Below the pieces are notes generated by a model. That model saw only the letters and a program-made list of their open reading frames with translations, did not search any database and was not told where the DNA came from. A DNA stretch of 6,634 nucleotides, taken from the NCBI RefSeq assembly GCF_001983105.1, contig NZ_MOMC01000031.1, forward strand, positions 67,152 to 73,785. The letters are read 5' to 3'. Of the stretch, positions 1 to 5,902 are shown piece by piece; positions within the stretch are counted from its first letter, which is position 1; each line of letters opens with the position of its first letter. The position numbers and the translations under genes are program-made. Source of the DNA: Pseudofrankia asymbiotica (GTDB lineage: Bacteria; Actinomycetota; Actinomycetes; Frankiales; Frankiaceae).

Positions 1-1268
1 CTCACCGAGCGGGCCAGCGGGTAGGGGTTGCCGTCGTCGCCGATGACGACGAGGTGGTTGTCGCCGTCACCGTCCTCGCAGAGGATCATCTCGCCCCAGG
101 CGGAGATGTGGATGTTGTCCGGCCCGTCGAACGTGCCACCGGGCGCGAAGCGCACCAGCAGCTCGATGGTGTTCCGCTTCGGGTCGAACCTCCAGACCTG
201 GCCCTCGTGCAGGCCGACGGCGGGCGCCGCCTTGGCGTAGCTGGAGACGAAGTACGCCGAGCCGTCCCGGAAGTAGATGCCCTCCGCCTTCGGCACCTGG
301 GAGACGGTGCCCGCGGCGAACTGCTTGCGCACCGACGTGGTGGTGGCGTCCGGGTCCGGGACGTCCACCCACGTGACCGCCAGCTTGGTGCCGATCTCGG
401 TGACACCGGACAGGTCCGCGAGGCCGCCCGCGAACATGGCCTGCAGCTTGCCGCCGGCGCGCAGGCTGCCGGGACCGCCGAGCGGCCTGTTCGGCAGGAA
501 CCGGTAGACGAGGCCGTAAGGGCCGCTCGCGTCCTCGGTCAGGTAGAGGATGCCGGTCTTCGGGTCGACGGCGACGGCCTCGTGGGCGTAGCGGCCGAGC
601 GCGGCGAGCGGCACCGGCGCCGCGTCGCGCAGCCGGCCGAACGGGTCGACCTCGAAGACGTAGCCGTGCCGCCTGGTCAGCTTCGCGTCGTGCAGGCTGG
701 CGGTGTCCGGGGCGAACGGGTCGCCCACGGGGACGAGCTCGGTCTCCTCGCAGGTCAGCCACGTGCCCCACGGGGTCGGGCCGCCGGCACAGTTGCGGAC
801 GGTGCCCGCGAGGCCGACCTTCTCCGAGAGCAGCTTGCCGCCGTCGACGACCAGGACGGTGTTGCCTCCGTCCGCGCCCTCGTCGTAGGTGAGGCCCGCC
901 AGGTGCGGGACCGGGTACTTCGCCTCGTGGGTCAGCTCGTGGTTGCGCACGATCGCGGTGTTGCGGCCGGCCGCGAACGTGTGCATGCCGTCCTGGAAGG
1001 TCGGGCTGAGCCCACCGCCGGCCAGCGGCGTGCCCTGGACGGAGACCTTGGTGTAGCTGAAGCCCTTGGGCAGGTCGACGACGCCGTTCGGGTCGGGGAC
1101 GAGGTCGCCGTAGCCCTTGAAGACCGGGCCGTGGCCCTGGCCGCCGTGCCCGCCCTGCGGGCCGCCCGCGTACGCGGTGCCACCGAACACGGAACCGACT
1201 GAACCCGTGAGAACGATGCCCAGACCGGCAGCGCCGGTGCCGAGCACGTGACGACGATTGACAGACAT
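1..1268 (-). CDS. PhoX-family (DUF839) secreted phosphatase, C-terminus cut by window edge
   Basis: The reading frame starts at an ATG at 1268 and stays open for 422 codons to the left edge, so the C-terminus is missing. The N-terminus (MSVNRRHVLG) has a twin-arginine pair at R5-R6, then a hydrophobic stretch to about residue 30 and an AYA cleavage site after A34. This predicts folded export by the Tat system. Motifs typical of the PhoX/DUF839 family follow: C160-AGG with TPWGTWLTCEE to E175, GRYAHE (225-230), LTED (243-246), KAEG (327-330), DGPDN (381-385) and CEDGDGD (397-403). Characterised PhoX enzymes are monomeric Fe/Ca-dependent alkaline phosphatases that release phosphate from organic phosphoesters outside the membrane. 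The Cys and acidic motifs above are where their metal ligands lie. Many DUF839 members are untested, so the substrate here is inferred. The gene is divergent from sdhC, and a near-perfect Shine-Dalgarno supports the chosen start. Confidence 0.9.
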   Translation of the reverse strand, partial: MSVNRRHVLGTGAAGLGIVLTGSVGSVFGGTAYAGGPQGGHGGQGHGPVFKGYGDLVPDPNGVVDLPKGFSYTKVSVQGTPLAGGGLSPTFQDGMHTFAAGRNTAIVRNHELTHEAKYPVPHLAGLTYDEGADGGNTVLVVDGGKLLSEKVGLAGTVRNCAGGPTPWGTWLTCEETELVPVGDPFAPDTASLHDAKLTRRHGYVFEVDPFGRLRDAAPVPLAALGRYAHEAVAVDPKTGILYLTEDASGPYGLVYRFLPNRPLGGPGSLRAGGKLQAMFAGGLADLSGVTEIGTKLAVTWVDVPDPDATTTSVRKQFAAGTVSQVPKAEGIYFRDGSAYFVSSYAKAAPAVGLHEGQVWRFDPKRNTIELLVRFAPGGTFDGPDNIHISAWGEMILCEDGDGDNHLVVIGDDGNPYPLARSV

Positions 1269-1274
1269 GTGGAA

Positions 1275-1281
1275 CCTCCTT
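1275..1281 (-). promoter_or_regulatory. Ribosome binding site of the PhoX-family gene
   Basis: AAGGAGG on the minus strand lies 6 bases before the ATG at 1268. It is a full anti-Shine-Dalgarno match and fixes the start just ahead of the Tat signal peptide. Confidence 0.85.
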
Positions 1282-1412
1282 CGGCCGGCGGTAAGGTTTC
1301 CAGCCCCACGTGTCCGGTCGACGACGAGAAGCGGAATGACCGAGGTAGCGCAGTCGACCGACGCGTAACGGGTCCCATCTGGTGGCCTATGCGGCCCGAC
1401 CGGTCTCCCGGT

Positions 1413-1454
1413 GTCACCTCGCCCCGCGCGGAGGGTGGCGCGGGGCGAGGTGAC
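1413..1454. terminator. Perfect 16-bp GC-rich hairpin in the divergent region (terminator-like)
   Basis: The arms at 1413-1428 (GTCACCTCGCCCCGCG) and 1439-1454 are exact reverse complements around a 10-base loop (1429-1438). Neither strand has a T-tract after the stem, but actinobacterial terminators often lack one. The position is odd for a terminator, because both flanking genes are transcribed away from it. It could end an unseen small RNA, insulate the two promoters, or form a 5' leader structure if PhoX transcription begins far upstream. The stem is certain; its role is inferred. Confidence 0.5.
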
Positions 1455-1609
1455 GGTCTCCGTGGGCGAGGAGTGACGCCCTCCAGCCGGAACGGCCATC
1501 CGTCGGGACGGCGGTGGGCGGGCGCCCCGACGGAGTCGGCGTCGACGGAGACCGGGCGGCGGCCCGGCGGCGCGAACCCGAAGGCGGCGGCACCGGACAC
1601 CCCACATAT

Positions 1610-1627
1610 TTCTACAACGGTGTAGAA
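1610..1627. promoter_or_regulatory. AT-rich 18-bp dyad, candidate operator
   Basis: TTCTACAACGGTGTAGAA is a palindrome with 7-bp arms and a central ACGG, with only one mismatched pair (positions 8 and 11). It sits in the AT-richest patch of a very GC-rich region (ACATATT immediately upstream). A perfect 10-bp palindrome, GAACGCGTTC (1625-1634), overlaps its right end. The TACA...TGTA pattern recalls operators of BlaI/CopY-type or TetR-type repressors, but I cannot name a regulator. It lies about 340 bp from the PhoX start and 390 bp from the sdhC start, so its target is unclear. Confidence 0.4.
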
Positions 1628-1811
1628 CGCGTTCGGCGGGCGGCCACCCGGCCGAACCGTCGGCGGGCGCGCGGCGGCCCGTCAGGGCCGTGGGCCGGGG
1701 CGATGGGGGGAGACGGTGCCCGGCGCGGGCCGATTCGTCCGCGGCGATGAGAACACGTTCCTCAAAGACTCTGGCCATCTGATCGGGGATCGGCCAGACT
1801 GCGCCGTGGGC

Positions 1812-1827
1812 CGTGATGTGCAGCACA
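1812..1827. promoter_or_regulatory. Candidate Crp/GlxR (cAMP receptor) binding site upstream of sdhC
   Basis: CGTGA-TGTGCA-GCACA fits the Crp/GlxR pattern TGTGA-N6-TCACA with four of five bases in each half; CGTGA half-sites are common in actinobacterial Crp sites. An inner 11-bp palindrome, TGTGCAGCACA, is at 1817-1827. The site is about 190 bp before the sdhC ATG. In Corynebacterium glutamicum the Crp-type regulator GlxR acts on the sdhCAB operon, so the context is plausible. The match is short and the promoter is not located, so this remains a candidate. Confidence 0.35.
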
Positions 1828-2006
1828 CGGACCCTCTATGCCCCGGCCATGGTGTACGGCGTCCGGGCTGAGGGTCCGCGCCGCCGCGCGCCACGGGCCA
1901 CGCGGCGCCGCGCCTGTGCGGGCCCGCGTGGAACCCGCGTCCGCCGCGGGACGCCCGCCGGCGCGCGCGATCCGGCGAGGGCGGCGAAACCGCGGCGCCA
2001 GGAGCC

Positions 2007-2012
2007 GAGGAG
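2007..2012 (+). promoter_or_regulatory. Ribosome binding site of sdhC
   Basis: GAGGAG lies 6 bases before the ATG at 2019. It supports this start, which gives a Pro/Ala-rich N-terminal tail of about 30 residues before the conserved part of the anchor. Confidence 0.75.
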
Positions 2013-2018
2013 ACATGT

Positions 2019-2843
2019 ATGCCCGTTCGGACCAGACCCGCGCCGACCGCGGACCCGGCCGTCACCCCACGCCCAGTACCCGCGCCCCGCGCGGCCGTCG
2101 GCGCGCGCACGCTGCGCAAGGACAACTGGTGGGTGGAACCGCTGGTGACCGTCGTCGTGCTCGTGGGATTCGTCGCCTACGGAATGTGGGCCGCGCTACG
2201 GAACGGGAACTACTTCCACGACCCGTACCTGTCGCCGTTCTACTCGCCGTGTCTGACGGATAATTGTCTGGACAACGCGACCCCGCATATCTTCGGCGAT
2301 ATCTCGCCGGTGTCGCCGGCGCTCATCATCCTGGTGTTCCCACTCGGCTTCCGGCTTACCTGCTATTACTACCGGAAGGCCTACTACCGCTCGTTCTGGT
2401 GGGCGCCGCCGGCCTGCGCGGTGCCGGACTTCCGCCGTGGCTACCAGGGCGAGACCCGCTTCCCGCTGATCCTGCAGAACATCCACCGGTACTTCTGGTA
2501 CTTCGCGATCATCTTCGCCGGTCTGCTGACCTACGACGCCGTGCTCGCGTTCATCTACGACGGCCACTTCGGCATCGGCGTGGGGACCGGCGTGCTGGTG
2601 GTCAACGCGGCGCTGATCTGGCTGTACTCACTTTCCTGCCATTCGTGCCGGCACCTGTGCGGCGGCGGCCTGAAACGGCTGTCCGCGGCCCCGCTGCGCC
2701 GCCGCGTCTGGGCCAGGCTTTCGGTGCTCAACCGGCACCACATGTTCTTCGCCTGGGCGAGCCTGCTGTGGATCATGGCGACCGACTTCTACATCTGGCT
2801 GGTCGCGTCCGGCCATCTCACCGACGCGCACTGGATCGCATGA
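2019..2843 (+). CDS. sdhC: Succinate dehydrogenase membrane anchor subunit (Sdh1-type SdhC)
   Basis: This 274-residue membrane protein anchors the SdhAB dimer and passes electrons to quinone. After a Pro/Ala-rich tail (1-30), five hydrophobic helices are visible at about 41-60, 98-117, 157-180, 187-206 and 241-263. Positive charges in the 118-155 and 211-234 loops place those loops in the cytoplasm and the C-terminus outside. C78 and C83 fall in the first outer loop. At the inner end of helix 4 is C207-H208-S-C210-R-H212-L-C214; C115, H156, H240 and H241 lie at the same membrane face. Size and helix number fit the single anchor of mycobacterial Sdh1 (Rv0249c-like), not the paired SdhC/SdhD with haem b. 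As I recall, the M. smegmatis Sdh1 structure has a membrane-embedded Rieske-type cluster. The Cys/His residues here are candidate ligands, which is inference. It is the first gene of the sdhCAB operon, 122 bp before sdhA. Confidence 0.87.
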   Translation: MPVRTRPAPTADPAVTPRPVPAPRAAVGARTLRKDNWWVEPLVTVVVLVGFVAYGMWAALRNGNYFHDPYLSPFYSPCLTDNCLDNATPHIFGDISPVSPALIILVFPLGFRLTCYYYRKAYYRSFWWAPPACAVPDFRRGYQGETRFPLILQNIHRYFWYFAIIFAGLLTYDAVLAFIYDGHFGIGVGTGVLVVNAALIWLYSLSCHSCRHLCGGGLKRLSAAPLRRRVWARLSVLNRHHMFFAWASLLWIMATDFYIWLVASGHLTDAHWIA

Positions 2844-2965
2844 GCGGCCTCCGGCCGGAGGTCTCATGAGCGGCCTCGGCACGTGAGGCCCCGCCACTGT
2901 CGCGCTCCGGCCGAGGTTGCCGGAGTTCGCCAGCCAGACGCCAGGAACGAGAGAAGGAAACACCT
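2844..2965 (+). other. sdhC-sdhA intercistronic region with palindrome, hairpin and direct repeat
   Basis: This 122-base gap is long for genes of one complex. It starts with a perfect 14-bp palindrome, CCTCCGGCCGGAGG (2848-2861). A 13-bp direct repeat, CATGAGCGGCCTC, lies at 2839-2851 (overlapping the sdhC stop) and 2865-2877. A hairpin with arms GGCCTC (2872-2877) and GAGGCC (2885-2890) follows. No open frame of note is present. The structures could be an mRNA processing or stability element between the anchor and catalytic subunits, or a short duplication. Confidence 0.5.
2953..2958 (+). promoter_or_regulatory. Ribosome binding site of sdhA, supports a GTG start
   Basis: GAAGGA lies 7 bases before the GTG at 2966. 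No ATG is suitably placed, and the FAD-binding strand begins about eight codons later, so GTG is the likely start. Confidence 0.75.
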
Positions 2966-4906
2966 GTGACAGCCGAGACACACAGCTACGACGTCGTGGT
3001 GGTCGGCGCCGGCGGAGCGGGCCTGCGGGCCGCGATCGAGGCACACGAGCAGGGCGCGCGGGTCGCCATCGTGTGCAAGAGCCTGCTGGGCAAGGCGCAC
3101 ACCGTGATGGCCGAGGGTGGCATGGCCGCCGCGATGGCCAACGTGTGGCCCGAGGACAACTGGCGCGTGCATTTCCGCGACACCATGCGCGGCGGCAAGA
3201 TGCTCAACCAGTGGCGGATGGCGCAGATCCACGCCCAGGAGGCCCCGGATCGGGTCTGGGAGCTGGAGGAATGGGGCGCCGTCTTCGACCGCACCCCCGA
3301 CGGGAAGATCCTGCAACGCGACTTCGGCGGCCACCGCTACGCGCGCCTCGCCCACGTCGGCGACCGCACCGGCCTGGAGCTCATCCGGACCCTGCAGAAC
3401 CGGGTCGTCGCGAAGAAGCTCGACGTCTTCATGGAATGCACCGTGCAGCGGCTGCTGACCGCGCCGGACCCGGCGACCGGCGGCGAGCGGGTCGCCGGCG
3501 TCTTCGCCTACTGGCGCGAGACCGGCACGTTCGTCCGGTTCGACGCGCCCTCCGTGGTGCTCGCCACCGGCGGTATCGGGAAGTCCTGGCAGGTGACGTC
3601 GAACTCCTGGGAGTACACCGGCGACGGCCAGGCACTCGCGCTGCGCGCCGGCGCCGCGCTGATGGACATGGAGTTCGTCCAGTTCCACCCGACCGGAATG
3701 GTCTGGCCGCCGTCGGTGCGCGGGATCCTCGTCACCGAGGGCGTGCGCGGTGACGGCGGCGTGCTGCGCAACACCGAGGGCCGCCGGTTCATGTTCGACT
3801 ACATCCCCGAGGTGTTCGCCGCGGACACGGCCGACACCGAGGAGGAGGCCGACCGCTGGTACACCGACAAGAAGACGGCGCGGCGCCCACCGGAGCTGCT
3901 GCCGCGCGACGAGGTCGCCCGCGCCATCAACTCCGAGGTGAAGGCCGGCCGCGGCACGCCGCATGGCGGCGTCTTCCTCGACATCGCCAGCCGCCGCGAC
4001 GCGGAGACGATCCGGCGCCGGCTGCCGTCGATGTACCACCAGTTCAAGGAGCTGGCCGACGTCGACATCACGAAGGAGCCGATGGAGGTCGGCCCGACCT
4101 GCCACTACGTGATGGGCGGGATCAAGGTCGACCCGGAGAGCCAGGCGACGACGCTGCCGGGGCTGTACGCGGCCGGCGAGTGCGCCGCCGGGCTGCACGG
4201 GTCGAACCGGCTCGGTGGCAACTCGCTGTCGGACCTGGTGGTGTTCGGCCGGCGCGCGGGTGCCGGTGCCGCCGCCTACGCGGCAACGCTGGCCGGCACC
4301 GAACGGCCGGTGCCCGACGAGGCTCAGGTCGCCGAGACCACGGCGCAGGCGCTCCTCCCGTTCGAGCGGGCCGCGGCCGGCGGCGACACGGAGAACCCCT
4401 ACCAGCTGCAGTCCGACCTGCAGGCCGTGATGCAGTCGCTGGTGGGGATCATCCGCACCGAGCACGAGCTGACCCAGGCCCTCAAGGAGATTTCGGAGCT
4501 GCGCCAGCGCGCCGAGCGGGTCGCCGTCGAGGGGCACCGGCAGTACAACCCCGGCTGGCACCTGGCGCTCGACCTGCGCTCGATGCTGCTGGTCGCCGAG
4601 TGCGTCGCCACCGCGGCGCTCGCCCGCCGGGAGAGCCGCGGCGGCCACACCCGCGACGACTACCCGGGCACCGACCCGGTGTTCGCCAGGATCAACCACG
4701 TGGTCCGGCTTCGCGACGGCGCCGTCGATCTCACCGCCGAGCCGCTGCCCGAGATGCCACCCGAGCTCACCTCGCTGTTCGATCCGCCGGCGCCGGCCGC
4801 GCCGCCGGCATCCGACGTGCCCCCACAGTCGGCCGACGCGGGGCAGGCCCAGACCCCACCCGAGACGCCCCCGGTCGCCGGGACGAACAACGAGAGGAAC
4901 GCCTGA
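2966..4906 (+). CDS. sdhA: Succinate dehydrogenase flavoprotein subunit SdhA
   Basis: This catalytic subunit oxidises succinate to fumarate on FAD at the cytoplasmic face, linking the citric acid cycle to the respiratory chain. All key motifs are present: the Rossmann GAGGAG (14-19); AHTVMAEGG with H45, the expected covalent FAD attachment histidine; QFHPTG (239-244); TEGVRGDGG (257-265) with catalytic R261; HYVMGGI (380-386); and AAGEC...HGSNRLGGNS (402-420), which holds the second FAD contact and substrate arginine. The RRESRGGHTRDDYP stretch (554-567) is the conserved C-terminal signature. The length of 646 residues matches mycobacterial Sdh1 SdhA. The last 45 or so residues are a Pro/Ala/Gln-rich, probably disordered tail. 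The stop is only 2 bases before the sdhB ATG, so translation is probably coupled. Fumarate reductase has the same fold; gene order and anchor type favour succinate oxidation. Confidence 0.97.
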   Translation: MTAETHSYDVVVVGAGGAGLRAAIEAHEQGARVAIVCKSLLGKAHTVMAEGGMAAAMANVWPEDNWRVHFRDTMRGGKMLNQWRMAQIHAQEAPDRVWELEEWGAVFDRTPDGKILQRDFGGHRYARLAHVGDRTGLELIRTLQNRVVAKKLDVFMECTVQRLLTAPDPATGGERVAGVFAYWRETGTFVRFDAPSVVLATGGIGKSWQVTSNSWEYTGDGQALALRAGAALMDMEFVQFHPTGMVWPPSVRGILVTEGVRGDGGVLRNTEGRRFMFDYIPEVFAADTADTEEEADRWYTDKKTARRPPELLPRDEVARAINSEVKAGRGTPHGGVFLDIASRRDAETIRRRLPSMYHQFKELADVDITKEPMEVGPTCHYVMGGIKVDPESQATTLPGLYAAGECAAGLHGSNRLGGNSLSDLVVFGRRAGAGAAAYAATLAGTERPVPDEAQVAETTAQALLPFERAAAGGDTENPYQLQSDLQAVMQSLVGIIRTEHELTQALKEISELRQRAERVAVEGHRQYNPGWHLALDLRSMLLVAECVATAALARRESRGGHTRDDYPGTDPVFARINHVVRLRDGAVDLTAEPLPEMPPELTSLFDPPAPAAPPASDVPPQSADAGQAQTPPETPPVAGTNNERNA

Positions 4907-4908
4907 CG

Positions 4909-5688
4909 ATGGGCTACGACCTGGCTATGCGGGTGTGGCGCGGCGACGCCGACGGGGGCGAACTGCGGGACTTCACCGTCGAGGTCGAGGAGGGCATGGT
5001 CGTCCTCGACGCGGTGCACCGGCTGCAGGCCACCCAGGCGAACGACCTGGCCGTCCGGTGGAACTGCAAGGCCGGCAAGTGCGGCTCCTGCTCGGCGGAG
5101 GTGAACGGGAAGCCCCGGCTGATGTGCATGACCCGCCTGAACCTGTTCGACCCCGGCGAGACGGTGACCATCACCCCGCTGCGCACGTTCCCGGTGGTTC
5201 GCGACCTCGTCACCGACGTGGCCTTCAACTACGAGAAGGCCGAGGAGGTGCCCACCTTCGCGCCGGGCCGGCCCACCGGCGACGACGGGCACCACCGCAT
5301 GCAGCAGGTGGACGTGGACCGCGTCCAGGAGTTCCGCAAGTGCATCGAGTGCTTCATGTGCCAGAACGTCTGCCACGTGCTTCGCGACCACGAGGACAAG
5401 AAGAAGGTGTTCGCCGGGCCGCGGCTGATGATCCGCTACGCGGAGCTGGAGATGCACCCGCTGGACACGAACGACCGGCGTGACCTGCTGCGAGAGGAGG
5501 CTGGCGTCGGCTACTGCAACATCACCAAATGCTGTACGGACGTCTGCCCGGAACACATCAAGATCACCGACAACGGAATCATCCCGCTCAAGGAGCGGGT
5601 GGCTGACGCGTCCTTCGACCCGATCGCCGCGCTCGGCCGTCGCCTGCGCCGCCACTCCCCCGCCGACGACGGCACAGGCGGCGCCTAG
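4909..5688 (+). CDS. sdhB: Succinate dehydrogenase iron-sulfur subunit SdhB
   Basis: This 259-residue protein carries electrons from the SdhA flavin to the membrane quinone site. The N-terminal ferredoxin-like domain holds the [2Fe-2S] ligands C53, C58, C61 and C73. The C-terminal helical domain has C145-IEC-FMC151 plus C213 for [4Fe-4S], and C155, C203 and C209 for [3Fe-4S]. The spacing matches E. coli SdhB except for a shorter linker between the halves. C208 is an extra Cys beside ligand C209. The frame is open upstream, well into sdhA, but the ATG at 4909 has GAGAGGA at 4892-4898 and gives the usual length of the family. It follows sdhA by 2 bases and is the last gene before the terminator at 5722-5759. 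No separate sdhD follows, consistent with a single-anchor Sdh1-type complex. Confidence 0.97.
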   Translation: MGYDLAMRVWRGDADGGELRDFTVEVEEGMVVLDAVHRLQATQANDLAVRWNCKAGKCGSCSAEVNGKPRLMCMTRLNLFDPGETVTITPLRTFPVVRDLVTDVAFNYEKAEEVPTFAPGRPTGDDGHHRMQQVDVDRVQEFRKCIECFMCQNVCHVLRDHEDKKKVFAGPRLMIRYAELEMHPLDTNDRRDLLREEAGVGYCNITKCCTDVCPEHIKITDNGIIPLKERVADASFDPIAALGRRLRRHSPADDGTGGA

Positions 5689-5721
5689 CACCCGGCGGCC
5701 TTCGAGCCGATCCGCCAAAAG

Positions 5722-5759
5722 AGAACGGCCGTCCCCGCATCCGCGGGGGCGGCCGTTCT
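5722..5759. terminator. Bidirectional hairpin terminator between sdhB and the LPXTG gene
   Basis: Two 17-base arms (5722-5738 and 5743-5759) pair fully with one G-T wobble around the loop ATCC. It lies 33 bases after the sdhB stop. On the minus strand the stem is followed by CTCTTTT (from the AAAAGAG at 5717-5723), which makes a classic rho-independent terminator for the leftward gene. The plus strand has the stem followed by a weak GTGTCT tail. The placement between converging genes fits a shared terminator. Confidence 0.88.
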
Positions 5760-5827
5760 GTGTCTGGTCTCCTCCGGCGCCGTGGCCGGCCCTTCGGCCA
5801 GCCTGCCAGCCGCTTTGGACTGGTGGA

Positions 5828-5854
5828 TGCCGCCTCAGCGAGGCTGAGGCGGCA
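5828..5854. terminator. Perfect 12-bp hairpin downstream of the LPXTG gene
   Basis: TGCCGCCTCAGC (5828-5839) pairs exactly with 5843-5854 around the loop GAG. It lies about 50 bases past the stop of the minus-strand LPXTG gene and has no T-tract. It could be a first, T-less terminator or a 3'-end stabilising structure ahead of the stronger hairpin at 5722-5759. Confidence 0.5.
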
Positions 5855-5902
5855 CCGCTTCCGCCGTTGGCTTGTTACCAGTGGGTGTTACCGGTGGTGC
5901 TG

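Larger units (their letters stand above)
1282..2018. other. Long divergent intergenic region, no convincing gene
   Basis: These 737 bases separate the divergent PhoX-family gene and sdhC. Open frames of 60-150 codons exist on both strands. Their translations are Arg/Pro/Gly/Ala-rich frame shadows of GC-rich DNA, with no recognisable domain and no good ribosome binding site. The stretch instead holds a strong hairpin (1413-1454), weaker hairpins (1499-1534, 1552-1567, 1675-1690, 1770-1798), an AT-rich dyad (1610-1627), two GAAC-RC-GTTC elements (1625-1634 and 1751-1760) and a Crp/GlxR-like site (1812-1827). I see no clear -35/-10 pair on either strand. Promoters for both neighbours must lie here, but I cannot place them. 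Confidence 0.7.

Noticed and set aside
54..1202. Plus-strand open frame of 382 codons
   Set aside because: It is the antisense shadow of the PhoX-family gene. Its product is Arg/Val/Gly-rich with no domain, while the minus strand has a Tat signal, a Shine-Dalgarno and the family motifs.
1248..1625. Plus-strand open frame of 125 codons
   Set aside because: It starts inside the PhoX-family gene, reads straight through the hairpins at 1413-1534, and has no recognisable features.
1625..1634. GAACGCGTTC as an SOS/LexA box
   Set aside because: The actinobacterial LexA site needs GAAC-N4-GTTC; the spacer here is two bases.
1675..1798. Short hairpins at 1675-1690 and 1770-1798 as regulatory RNAs
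   Set aside because: The first has only 6 bp and the second is interrupted by a 4-base bulge. Stems of this size are common by chance in such GC-rich DNA.
1682..2125. Minus-strand open frame of 147 codons in the divergent region
   Set aside because: It has biased Arg/Pro/Gly composition and no ribosome binding site or domain, and it overlaps the sdhC start region. It is likely noncoding.
2864..4699. Minus-strand open frame of 611 codons opposite sdhA
   Set aside because: It is a GC-driven antisense shadow. The plus strand encodes a full SdhA with every catalytic motif.
4180..4908. N-terminal extension of sdhB into the sdhA reading region
   Set aside because: The frame is open upstream, but the extension is an Arg-rich overlap with sdhA. 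The ATG at 4909 has a ribosome binding site and gives normal SdhB length.
4660..5718. Minus-strand open frame of 352 codons opposite sdhB
   Set aside because: It is antisense to sdhB, which has all eleven expected Fe-S cysteines; the antisense product shows no family.
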